Shown here: positions 21,894 to 34,032 of the stretch, piece by piece
Layout: the number at the start of each line of letters is the position of its first letter
Position numbering within the stretch: position 1 is the first letter of the stretch
NCBI GenBank assembly: GCA_015501075.1
Contig: JADNYJ010000045.1
Coordinates: forward strand, 62,001 to 126,000
Direction of reading: 5' to 3'
DNA: 64,000 bases
From: Gymnopilus junonius
Lineage: Eukaryota; Basidiomycota; Agaricomycetes; Agaricales; Galerinaceae
Position numbers and translations under genes: made by a program
Notes under the pieces: generated by a model
The model's database searches: none
Seen by the model: only the letters and a program-made list of their open reading frames with translations
Told to the model about the DNA's origin: nothing

Positions 21894-24800
21894 TCACGCT
21901 GAAGGAATGACAAATGAAGGACGGGGGAACGAAACAAAACTGATGTGCCCCGTTGATGCAGTCTCAACACATCAGGAAAAAGAAGAAGTCCACTCCGCGA
22001 GAGACGAGGTTGGGGGAGGGATGGTGGCAGGGAAAAAATAGAGAACAGAAAGAAGCTTGTCCCGGGGGAAGACAGCAAAACGCCTCATGGGTAAGTATAG
22101 CAATTGCCGATATCTAAGTACTGTAACCAAAATAACGTTATGGGTTCCATTAACGATTTATCCAGGTTGCAAAGTCGCGTAAGGCCCGATCCACGCAATA
22201 ATTATTTTTTGCTAGCATGTTTTTTTCCAGATCTTGTGATCAACTGTGAGATCGTGAAACCCACATATTGGGTAGTAACCCCGAGAATTCCGATTGAAAA
22301 AATAACATAGGGAGGCAACCCAAGTTCGAGGCTTCTTCCTGGCGAAAGGAGGCGAACGATATTGGACAACGGTTGTTAGAGTGCAAGTGCGTAGATAGAC
22401 GAGACTGTGACGGCGACGTTTAAACGCAACTTGTCGTAGCAACGAACAAACTCCTTTGAACTTTGTGAACCAGCCTATGATACTTGTGTCACGCAAGTAT
22501 AGTCGCCTTGCCGAATCCGAACCTTTTCGGGTCACGATCAGTGACAGTGGCCCACATCAACAACTAGGCAACAAACCAATTCGATCGACAAGCCGCATGC
22601 TCAGTTGTCTAAATCTTGCCCTGGCTTGGGATTTCAAGGAGGGTATTTTAAACACACCTTCGCAAATCACATCTTTCATTCCAATGTTTGTTTAACAGTT
22701 ATGATTGCCCTTCTTTCGCCCTCAGGCTTCAATAAGTGATGTACAATCCAACCAATAATTAAAACGATCTGCTGACCGAGTCTATAATTGAGCTTGTAGT
22801 AGGGTAAGGTCGTCGAGAACGCACTATGCCTTCTCTACCTGCTTGGCCTTACGGAATTAGTCTTCCATTCCATGTTCAATTTCCATCGAAGAACAATGAC
22901 CATAGCTTCATATGCATTCTACACAAGGTCTGAATCCCTGTCGTGCTACCCCCACGCGCAGTCTCGAGGGCACTGGTATTATTGATTAAGAAATCAAGCT
23001 TCTCTTGGGATTCACCCCCAGCTCAGCCTTGACAAATATGACACAATAGCAGCAATTATGATAAACCCACTCAGGCATAATGAGGCCGGAAATAGTGTGC
23101 CAGTAAATCCGTAGTTGCTTCAAATGGTTCGAAGGGGACTTGGACACGATAATTACCTCGGTGACCGTGTACCGTCCACCTGGGTAGGTATTTTTGCTCT
23201 AGCGGAGCGTATATACACTATTAACTGCGTTCATCAATGAATCCATTAAACCTACTAGTAGGTCTAAGTAAGTCGTGTTGTGTGATATGGACTATTGACT
23301 CGGTCGCATGGGGGACCCTTTCATGGAACATCACCCATTAATCACACTACTATAGAGAGCGTAATTAAAGAATCAAGACGTGAACATGAGGGTGCCCAGC
23401 GTGCTGTGCAATTGACAGACCAACTTGAGATGGGGTGCTGGGGAAGTATATAAATAATTCTCTGATTTTGCCCAGATCTAGTGTGGGCCCACCATTTACG
23501 TTGATGATGATTAAAATATTGTCAGCCTCTGCCGGCCAGTGATAAGGACAAGGACAGGACCCCAAGATCCCCAAAGGGTCATAGGCCCGTTTATGATGAA
23601 TGTGCTATCAAGTGCGAGACATCTTGCGACTTTCGAGATGACCTGTTTGGGCTTTGATGCTGTTCTTGATGATGATGGGCGGTCAGAGTATAGGCGAGAG
23701 ATCAGGACGGAACTACAAGCGAGCGAGGACGTAAGGACAGGCGCTGGAAGTCTATTGGCCGGACCGAGGACTCGTCAAAGGGTCGAGGCATTTATGAGGG
23801 CAGGCAGAAGGGTTGGAACAGCAAGGACCAGGCGAGTGAAGCCGCCCTAGCCGTTCCGGGGTCCTGTATCTTGTAAGCCAGAAAATTCCTAGGATGGGGA
23901 AGGAACTTCTGACCGACTCAAAAACGGAAATATGCCTTCAAAGACCGATCCCATGATTACATAGATGATAGATGGTTCTATTCAATTATAAGGACCGAAG
24001 ATCGGAGGCAAGATGTGGCACAAGACAAAGACAGGACAAGAGAAGAAGATTAAGAAGACAATAATGGACCAGAATGTTGACAGAAAGATACCAAATGAAA
24101 AAACACTGCTTTATAATTGCGTTTGGCTCAATGGGGCCGCGTGTTATGGAGCGGTGATTCTGCCAACCTCTGCCTCTGCCCGCGGAGGGGAGCACTATGG
24201 GTGCATTCATCGCGTCGAATGTGTTTCAAGAAGGCGGAAGCTTTATCCCACGAACGCGGATGATATCGACTGAGAGCTTTAGCAAAGGCTGCCTGTGAAC
24301 GTTCTTAAAGTGGTACACTTTTAGAACCCTTTGTCTACTAGTTCATGTGCCTAGAGAACCACTGATGAGGATTCTGAGAGGGGCAAAAGTGGGCGGTTCA
24401 GATAATCGAAAGACCAGCAGAATGGGGCTCAAGAATATACACAAGCGCATCTCGTTCCTGTCCCGAGTCCCCCGACGGCTTGCGAAATTCCCTAACTGAG
24501 ATTGGCGGAGCGCGCACGCTGGTCAATAAAGTCCCGGATGGCAGATGGATAACAATCAATAGAATACATACTAGTAGACCTTTCAGGGAATTTGGTGCTA
24601 ATCCATCTGTTCCATTCTGCAGAAGCCGAGTTAAAAGCAAAAGCTGCAGAACCACCATGCGCAAGACTGGATGGCAAACGGAACATCGCGAAAAGAATGG
24701 ATTCGATAGGGCTTAAATCGACCAGAAGGTTTAGAGTTGTGTGGTTGTACGTCGTGTGTATAGAAATTGTATTGATTTCCTTGTATAGGGTGAGCTGCTG

Positions 24801-25919
24801 ATACGGATCACCGGAGAGACACCGGAGAGAAAGCTAGGGAAAGAAAATGCAGGAAAGGATAAAAGAATAGCATAACTCTAGTACACTGTTTTCTTTTCGC
24901 TTATGCTTGCTTGATTGTAAACTTCTTCACCGTCTCGAAGCCAGCGAATGAGAACGTTAAACTAGTCCCTGCCCAGGAAAGCCTCCACCAGGCGACATAT
25001 CCAGGAAAGGCAAAAGGCCAGGGCATTTCAGACAGAAGATTTTTAAAGGGTACGCTTAACCGCATGTTTCATACACATGCGCGAGTAAGGGCAAGGGACG
25101 AGGGACGAGCTTCGAAACACGAGAAAAAATGACAAGGAATTGGAAAAATGAATAGAAATAAAAAGGCCCAAATATTTAGAGCGCCCGTGATTGGGGTTTA
25201 TGTTGAGCAAAAATAGACCATGGACAAAATAAATTCAAGAATTCGAGATGTGGGAACGGGCCTTGGAGATTCCACATGTTCATCAAGTTTCAGAATCATA
25301 GGTGTGGCGGGAGAACGGCGACTAAATTCCGTCGTCATCCGAGGGTTGTAAGTGACCAAGGGGTAGAATCAGGCTTGAATTAGACTTTTCTTTGAAGAAA
25401 AAATACCGAGCATCCTGTCAGAGTCTTGTCTTTTGTCATGGCCGCCGAACATTGGAAGTGAGGTGAGCGATCAGCCTAGCACTATGTTGGCTAGCTGCTA
25501 AGGAGCACCTAGCGCCAGAAGTGCAGGTCCGATGTAACATTTACACTGGCCCAATCGGTGGAAGTACCCAGGGAGATCCTTTTTAGATTTTATGCAAGCG
25601 AGCCAAGACTCGGGGAAGAGTTCCGTAACGGATCCAGACTTGATGCTGAAGTTTGACTCCTCTGCGGTACGTAAAAGCAGAAGGAGAGACGGACTGTCGT
25701 CAGGTATCCAGAGAAATCCACTGTGGTCGTTGAGGAGCGAAAGCAACCCTCGCAAGCGGGCGTTTATTCGGTTGAAGGGATGAATTTTCAGTTACCTGGT
25801 AAGAGACGAACCGAACCGGGCTGGACTGTGACTTGAGCTAGGTGATCCCGTGACCTTACCCTTTGCGAAAGAGTCACGAGCTCTGATTACGGTTTCAACC
25901 CACCAAAGTGAAAAGTTCT
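21894..25919. other. 4-kb gene-free region between divergent regulatory genes
   Basis: No open frame here looks like protein. The longest (23539-23850 plus, 103 codons) is arginine-rich without recognisable features. The region separates the divergently transcribed homeodomain and bromodomain genes and is several times longer than other intergenic gaps in the left half. Pyrimidine-rich tracts lie near 22000-22080, upstream of the homeodomain start. Unannotated noncoding RNA or long 5' UTRs are possible but not demonstrable. Confidence 0.45.
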
Positions 25920-28900
25920 ATGGACGAAAACGCTCAGTCCTTTTCACCATCCTACAGCCAGCCCGACTCTCATCAGCCAAAGCAAACGAACCGTCTGCGT
26001 CCGGTTTGACCCTTGTCATTCCTTCCCTCAAGAGTCTGAAGGCTTCTCAGTCTGCCAGCAAAGCAAAGAGCCGTCCAGCATCGCACCTCAATTCTCCTGC
26101 TGTTTATCAGGATGTCGAGCTTCAGGAGAGGAAGATACCTCGTCCGATTAAACTTAAACCTCTCAAGGAGGTCCTTACCAAGCTCATAACACAGTTAAAG
26201 AAGTTGGTAATTTTTTATGTCCAAATATTTTAATTGGTGCTCATGCCACATCTTGATCTATCTATAGGAAGGATGATTATGCTTTTTTCTTGCGGCCAGT
26301 CGATGCTGTCAACGTTCCTGGTTACTCTGATATTGTAAAGCGTCCAATGGATCTTGGTACTATGTCAGTAAAAGTCAGTAGAGGAAAATATCGCTCGTTG
26401 GAAGAGTTTGCAGTACGTCATACTCATTTTGTATCTGTACACTTGATTTATTCTTCATCAGTCGGACTTTTGGCTAGTCACGAACAATGCGAAGATGTTC
26501 AACCCACCCGGGTCGATATATTACACAGAGGCCGATAAATTAGAAATTTGGGGTCTTGAACACATCGCCAAAGCCTCTTCAACCGTCATCCAATATGAGA
26601 CGGATTGGAATATAGATGTCGAGGAAGACGACGATGCCACGCCTGTCAATATTGATGGAGATGACGACGATAACACGAATGCTCCAACACCCATGGATGT
26701 GGACTTGGCGAGTCTACGCGAACGGTCTACCTCTGTTGTGTCTCAAGTTCCTCAAGTGCCAGGTCCCAGCAGTAGGCGGGGTCCAAGAGGCCCGTACAGG
26801 AAACAAGGACAGAGTGCTGCTGCTCCTGGTACGCTTTCAGAGACATTGGAACCTGATGGTGGGCTTCCGGGCTCGAAAGACGGCCTTGGTGCCTTTCCTT
26901 CCGGATCCGATTGGGCGAAAACTATGCTCGCTCTGAAACTCAAAGGTACACTTTCGTTTGTTCTTCGTTTGCATAATCTGAATCTTATCGTTCATATCAG
27001 GAAAACGTTATAAAACAAAAAAGGAGAGGCTACGTATCGAACGAGAAGGACCTCCATTACATCCAGATGGCAGTCTCGATTACACTGAGAGTATGTCATG
27101 GAATGTCTATTTTTAAATCGATCCTCGCTCATCAAAAATTCTTTTAATTTTCAGTGGAAGATCCCTTCTCAGTACTGTCCTTCTTCGTCCCAGATCCTCC
27201 TACACGGCCTCATCTTGTACCTCTATACCCTCCCTTGTTTAACTCCGCTGGATCCTCGTCTTCATACCCCGCTCAAGCTCCACCACCCTCAGCGATCTCA
27301 CAATCCCATTCACAATCACAACAAGACCCCTCATCATCACATACCCCTCGGTCACATCTTTCCCCAGGACCTACTTCAGCTACAACAACCACCGCGTCAG
27401 CCTCCGCAATAGCCCCCGTAGCTTCTTCCTCTTCTGCCCCTCCTTTCCCAGGTGCTACATCTGTCTCGCTCGATCATCCTTCATTGTCGATTCCTTTTTT
27501 ACAACAACTGCAGTTTGATAATGACAGCTATGGGAAGCAGAAGCAGAAGCAAGGAGGATACGTGCCGCAGTCCTCTCAGGCAGCTACATCCGTGTCTTCA
27601 TTGAAAGCGACAGCGAGAAAACGACGTCACTGGACTATAGTCCGGAACGCCAGTTCGTACAGACAAAAAGGAAAGGAGAGAGAAGATTATTATAGTTATG
27701 ATTTTACGCAGGACCCGTTGGTCGGCAGTGCTGGGCTTGATCCATTGACTTCAGCTGTTCCTGGCGCGTCGTGGAAGGCACCACGAGAGGCCCAAGCTGT
27801 TGACTTCGGATCTTTTTCTGTCCTTGCAGGTGCGTTGGCGGAGGAGATGCAGAGGAGGTTTGGCAGTGAAACGGTCACTGCACAAGTCCCATCCACTACG
27901 GCTACGACTTCCACTACGGCAGGCTATCCTGCCTACTCCACATTCTCAGCGGTGCCCACTGCTCCTTTGACACCCGTCGTGTCATCCACTGCTGGTGCTT
28001 CTATTACCGGAATTGGGACCGGCGGGGCTAGCGGCGTGGCGCAGGGCGCTGCTACGACTTCTGTTACGGACCAAATGAAGCCGGGGACCCGGACAGATCA
28101 AGAGGTGACATTTGATTTGATCCGAGAGAGTTTGGATTGTGAGAGGGTTGCTAAAACTCAAAATCAAATTGAAAGCCACGGTGAGAGTCAGAGTGCGTTA
28201 TCAGGCACTGGCGTGGGCGTGGGTGCGGAGGACAGTAAGAAGAAGAGAGGGAAAAAGAAAGACAAGGGGAAGGCAGATGGCGCGGTGCATCATCAGCATG
28301 CAAATGGTCCTTCAGCTTCAGGTACTAGTGCAAAGGCTGCTGAGTATTACTTTACGACGCAGCGTGCTGCGGAGGCGGAAGAGTATCTGAGGGATTTGGT
28401 ATATGGCGGTCTGGAAGGTTTTGCATATGTGAGGAGCTTGGCAGAGTTTGTGGATGAGGATTGTTATTACAAGAGCAAGGGCGAGGAGGTAGGCTTATAC
28501 TTTCATTCATGCATTCTGTTTCTGTAATTGTTTGAGACGCATATCCTTACTTATTCTTTAAAAATTTCTAGGATTTAGAAACGGAAATCGACACGGACAT
28601 GGATATAGACATAGACGAAAAGAGGAAATCGTCTGAGGACCATCCTTATAACCCCACTCTAGGCATGCCCCTTGCTCAATGGGTGGTACAAAACATCGTC
28701 GACCCTCTGACAGAGGGCCGGCATTCTCTATTACGACAAGCAGCTCTGGAACTCGCGCGCCAGCAGGCGCATGCTCCAAATGCTTCTCGTCATCCTCTGC
28801 CTCATCAATACCCCCCAGGGAGCGTCGCCGCTCAAGTGCACGCTTCTCTGCATTTGTATCCCGCTGCTTTACTCGCGCTCAGCGCGTTGGTGCAGATTAG

Positions 28901-29558
28901 GCTGCATAAGATCGACATGGGGTCGTTGATCAAAACTCCCAACGAGCTGTTTTTGAGCGAGGAAGAGTGGTTCGGGAAGACTGTTAAAGAGAGGAGAAGG
29001 GAGAAGTCGGGGGTGATGAAGGAAAAGGAACAGGTTAAAGTTGAGGAAAGCACCGCTATTGCTGGTAGTCTTGACGCCATGGAGGTGGAGGAAGAAGAGG
29101 AGGAGGAGCCTGAGCTGACGTCGGCTAATGTCGATACGAGCGTGAAAGTGACCAGTAACGGTGTAAAGAATGGCAGTTCCAGGCCGAGTATGGCATACGA
29201 GCAGGAAGGGCCAGAAGAGCTGAGGGAAGTGTTGGATTACGTCGCAAATCTCATAGTCGAGGCGGACAAGAGAAATAGAGGTACCTCAGCTTCCACTGGA
29301 GGTGTCAATGGGCATTCTGCTGCTACTACGAAATTCGAGGATCGGGAGGTGTCAACGACTACTACGCAAGGGCCCCAATCTTCGTCTACATCTACGTCGA
29401 CGGCCCAAGGTGTGGAAGACCCACTCATCCGCAACCTCCGCCTCAACCTCCTTGCGCTTGCTAAACGCGCCCCCCTGGATACTATCGCGCGCCTTCCAAA
29501 GGATCTCGTGCCGGAGCACATACGGCATTTCGTCCCGACGCTTGGGTCAACTACATAG
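25920..29558 (+). CDS. bromodomain protein (single bromodomain, BRD7/9-like)
   Basis: Probable acetyl-lysine reader in chromatin. The bromodomain spans about 26140-26560: a helix with IKLKPLKEVLTKLITQLKK, the ZA-loop YAFFLRPVDAVNVPGY, then DIVKRPMDLGTM, KYRSLEEF and the conserved asparagine in NNAKMFNPPGS, with YYTEADKLE after it. An acidic stretch (DVEEDDDA and DGDDDDN) follows, then a conserved segment GKRYKTKKERLRIEREGPPL and DPFSVLSFFVP near 27000-27190. Next comes a long low-complexity Ser/Thr/Gln region (27190-28300), then helical C-terminal segments to TAG at 29558. The start is the ATG at 25920, but this short exon is out of frame with the conserved SLKSLKAS segment, so an intron near 25990-26050 or another start is likely. 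BRD7/9 subtype is a tentative call from the single bromodomain plus downstream conserved block. Confidence 0.8.
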
Positions 29559-32500
29559 CGCTTTTTCGTTTCGGCCATCCTGATCTGTGGTTGGTCGAGC
29601 GCGACAGGTTCAACGGGTTGGCAGCTGGATTGGTTTGATGGTGTGACTTGTCGCGACTAGGGTCGGTAGGAGCAATTAGTCATTTGGCTCGGTTCAGCAG
29701 CCCAGTTTAACTCTGGGTGGACACTGGAAGAGTCGGCTCGGCAACCAGAGTCTAGACGCTGTCACAGGCAACGATGACGATACTTGACGATGATGGCATG
29801 AATTGATTGGGTTGGTTCAGTCATCCCGATGATTGCCGGTCCGCAGGGACAGGCTCGTGGTCGATTGTTCCGTCGGGTTACCTAGTGGGGGAGGAGGCGC
29901 TAATCTTCTTTTGGTTTACTGCTTTTTACACCAGGTTCAATCAACGAGATGGCGCCCTGGTTGCGATTAGATGAAGACGACCGGCTAGATGCTTTCAACA
30001 TGCCGAACAATCTCCGCGTTCTATCTGGAAGATAGGCCAAGGTTGTCTACGGATTACACACTCCTTGTCAAGTGTTTCCATGGGTTCCAGCTCCTCGACC
30101 CTTTCCATGTCATGTTTTGCCGTATGGCTGTTTCTCGCTCTCAGAATCGGATGCACATGCCGATTGCTATTACGTTGAAGCGTTTAAACGACGCGATGTT
30201 TTCGGTTAATTGCACTTTGTCATTGACGCTTTCACCTTCTCATCCCTCGATTCTCAGTTCTGCTTGTGGGCCTGCTGTCTCCATACCAGTTCTATATCTG
30301 TAGCATTCGCATTATTCTATATGATATTTCATTTGGAACCTTTTGATCTTTGTAACTTACTTGCAGATACGTATTGGATTTTACTCTTCATTCTTAATCG
30401 TAGTCGTTGCCATCGTTTCGTTTCGTCATCAACGATAGAGACTCGATTAACCGGGTCGTTCGCCAACCACCCCTGAACTTGCTGCGCAATGAGCAGCAGG
30501 TTAAGTCTTAGTATAGACAATTATTCTCTTTACCGAGGTCAGAGAGTTATCGGCTGGTTTCCACTGAACGACGAGATAACCCGAGATCACCGATAGATAT
30601 TTTACTACTTAATTGGTACTAGTGATCTACGACGATGACAGATGCTAAGCCTTAATTAAATAACTGCTTCCAACGCAGCACACTTTGTATTTTGCAAAAT
30701 TAAACCTCGATCTCCAAGATGAGATCGGAATGCGCAGTTGGGCTGAGGGTTCGACTTTACCTATTTTCATCTAGATGCGTTAGTTTATTTTCTTCTTCTT
30801 CACATCCTTCTTGGAGACAGATGCATGTCGCCGGGTTTCAGCAAATTTCATTTCGAGTGGGTTTTGGTAGGCTGTGAATGTGAAGAACCTTAATTACGGA
30901 AACCGATACAAAAGACTTGTCATTTCATATCGTGCTAGGTAGAAGAGGGGGATGGTAGAAGAAATGAAGTAAATTCAGGCTATTCGCGTACCATGGCCTG
31001 CTGGTAAATGTCTTTTGGAATTGGTCGATCTTTAATGAATGACGACACTTAATGGAATCCTAATAGACGGGTTGCCCTTTGTGGCGCAGACTTTGCCACG
31101 AGTTGCTGGATAATTACTTACATGATGTGTGACGGCTGTCGTAGTCTAATAGTAGTCGAGTCCACAAGGCACATGACAGACGGACGTGTCCCAATTAAGA
31201 TTTTCACACAACTTTCGAATTGCAAGCAATGATAATGCGCAATAATAGGACACGGCGTGTTCTCCTCAATGCAATTCCGAGGAGGCTCAATATTCCTAGT
31301 CCAAGTCCATGGATCCCCAAATTCAACTTATAACAGTGGAAGGAGTTGGTGTGCAGTTACAGTTTACTCAAGGCAAAAAGATTACAGCCCTAGAATACTC
31401 CGTCAGTTATCTCGGCATAGGTAGAAAATAGATAACTTTGCTTTAGTTAACGAGTTTCATATTTATCAATAACTACCGCCTGTACATCGTGTCAAAAGAG
31501 CATGCTTGTACGTGGTCTTCAGCGATCTATAATAATAGATACACAATCTAATGATTTATCTAATATTCAAATATAAGAAATTTGGAAGTCAAGCCTGCAG
31601 CTTTAAACTCTTGAACGAATGGTCTCTTTCTGGAGGAATGAACTTGGCCTAACATAGGGAATGGGCGTACTTGTCAAGTTGCCTTGTACTTGTCAAAGAG
31701 ACTACTTAAACTTACAGAATACAATTGGAACCTGATACAAGTTACAAGTATTGCAATACTGGTCATGAACCTTTGACCTTTTATGAAGAGCAGAGGATGA
31801 CAGAACTTTGAGTACCATGAAACTCGGACAGCCTGAGGGCACAGCCATTCCGGAGAACCTTTCTTCACTCTTTTCAGTAACTGAATGAGAGATTAGGTTC
31901 AAAAGTTGAAATGAAATAATAAAGGAGCAACTCGTAGTATACTCCATGGCTGGGGAAGAGCAAGCAGACCGCAGATAAATTCTATACGTCCCGAATGAGG
32001 CAAAGTTTATTTTTAGAATAACCAATCCTGCTGTGGCGCATCACGCGATCGGTCTGAACCTACCACCATGATCATTGTCTACAGTCTATTCGTGCACGTC
32101 GTCTTCTAATGAACCCAGGACCCTTATTTTATCAGCGCTTGAGTTATGTTTGCACACTACCTTGCAAGACCTGGTAATTTTACGCTCGTTGATGACATCA
32201 CCTGATTACTTACGGTCTGTCATCGAACGTACAGTGCTATAGGATGCCCTGTTCTAGGGAGCTGCATGCAATGTAATGCCAGGAATTCTTGACTGATACC
32301 ATAGAAGACTTACTTGGTTCCCTGACTTGTATGCAACTTTCGGAACTCCACTAGGAGAGCGTATGTGTCATAATTGCTATCCGTGTTCACGTATTCAGGA
32401 CTCATCAGTTCCATAGAATGAACTATCCATCTCTGAAAGTTCCTGACTTATGGTATTTATACCATGTATCACATTCTGCTATGATGATTGACAGGGGGCC

Positions 32501-32634
32501 ACGAACATTATTCATCCGAATAATTGGCTATACCTTCGGGAAGCTGCATACTATCCTTCATAGGTACCTAGATTTTCCTCATACTTATAGTTTCGCAATG
32601 GATTGAAAGTTGTGCAGCCTTCTGTACCGTTCCA
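29559..32634. other. 3-kb gene-free region
   Basis: Only short open frames without protein-like features (largest 29989-30303 plus, 104 codons). AT content rises after about 30500. No tRNA, repeat array or retroelement domain was seen. Confidence 0.45.
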
Positions 32635-34032
32635 ATGCCAGGTGACTCTTTTCCCATTGACGCTGCTCAAATGGTAGGCCTGTTCATGGAAAGCGTCTTT
32701 TATGGGTGAGTAATTCTCCCATAAAATGAACTGAACCTGAAATGCGGAACTCGCTCTTCTAACAGTTAGTACTTGTCCAAAAAATGTTCTCCTCGCCTAA
32801 TTTTCGTCTCTCATCCAGGGGTCTCCCTCGTTTCTTTTTTCAACTGCCTTCGAGTTCTCCTCTTGTCGGAAGGGAGGTTCAAACCCCTTCACCAAATAAA
32901 CAAGACGGTGATATTCGCAGCTTCGCTTATGTTCATTTTTGCTACCTTGGACGTCACTTTCCACTTGCGACATAACCTCGAAGCATTCGTATATTTCAAT
33001 GGCGATCCAGAGGCTGAGTTTGACAAGGTATCCAATTGGATCAATGTTATGCCGTTGGTGCTTTATGTCCTCCAGACATTTGTTGGAGATAGTATTCTGG
33101 TAAGGGCGTCGTTTGTAATCCTATGAAATCCTACATTGACACGATTTCTAGATCTTCAGGTGCTGGATCATATACGAACAAAACTGCCTGGTCGTCGCTC
33201 TACCAATTCTTTTTTGGTTAGGCACAGCAGGTATGTTTGAAACCTCCCTAGTAAATACTCACTCCAGCTTTTCCCTGATTATGCAGCTTGTGGAGCAGTA
33301 TCAATATACACCGAGGCCACGCTCGATACATCTCAACAGCTACTTAATTCTTCTCGCCTCAAACCGTTCATCACGGGTATGCTTTGCCTGACGTTGGTCA
33401 CTAACATCCTTACAACCTGTACGTCGGACAGCGTCATCTTATTTGATATCGTTTTCAATTGCGTCACCTTTAGCTCTTATTGTTAACCGTATATGGACTG
33501 TTCGACAATCCTTGAAGCAGGGGTTCACTCTCATCACGGGTTCTCCTCTTACAAATCTAATTATCACCTTCATTCAGTCAGGTCTGCTGTACACCTTTTC
33601 TGTCATTATATTGTTTTCTTTGTACATGGCATCCAATAATGGCCAGTACGGTGTTTCCAACGCGGTATGTTTCAAAAAACGAAGTGACTTCCAAATTCTG
33701 ACTCGACTACGTATGGCGGTTCGATGATCTCATAGATTGTACAGATTATCGTAAGTAGCCTTGTATACTCCGTGATTCCCTTGATAAAGCTTGGTTTGTT
33801 CTTAGGGCATCACTTTTAATCTCATGATCACCAGCGCGGACCGCCGCCATCCAACTTCCCATTCGGGTCGTTCGCATCTTAGAAATCAAAGTTCGCAGGG
33901 GAACATCGCCCTCCATATCCCAGGGATCAATGTCCAGAAGACTGTTTCCTACTTCACAGACCCGCCTACACTTGTGGAGTTTGAATCAGATGTCGAAAAT
34001 TTGTCAAGCAATCAGGAATGGGAAGCTCATTA
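32635..34032 (+). CDS. seven-helix integral membrane protein, function unknown
   Basis: A family of basidiomycete membrane proteins with GPCR-like topology; no ligand or function is known to me. Exons by eye: 32635-32705 (ends GG before GTGAGT), about 32819-33099, 33152-33230, 33285-33419, 33473-33664, then short pieces to TAA at 34030-34032. Hydrophobic helices include VSFFNCLRVLLL, VIFAASLMFIFATLDV, VMPLVLYVLQTFV, VALPILFWLGTA, ITGMLCLTLVTNILT, LIITFIQSGLLYTFSVII and a last one before a hydrophilic tail. The tail (33820-34030) is Ser/His-rich and soluble. RIWTV after helix 5 is typical of the family. The first splice junction is one base out of phase by my reading, so the first exon or a G-run there may be wrong. 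Confidence 0.6.

Noticed and set aside
23539..23850. 103-codon plus-strand open frame
   Set aside because: Arginine-rich and featureless, no splice-joined partner, in a gene-free region; likely chance.
24398..24716. Overlapping frames on both strands with repeated Ala/Ser/Phe stretches resembling those near 560-620
   Set aside because: Similarity rests on a few residues and a short FNSAS-like word; no retroelement or other domain could be confirmed.
29989..30476. Two overlapping plus-strand open frames
   Set aside because: Composition is not protein-like and there are no motifs or paired splice signals.
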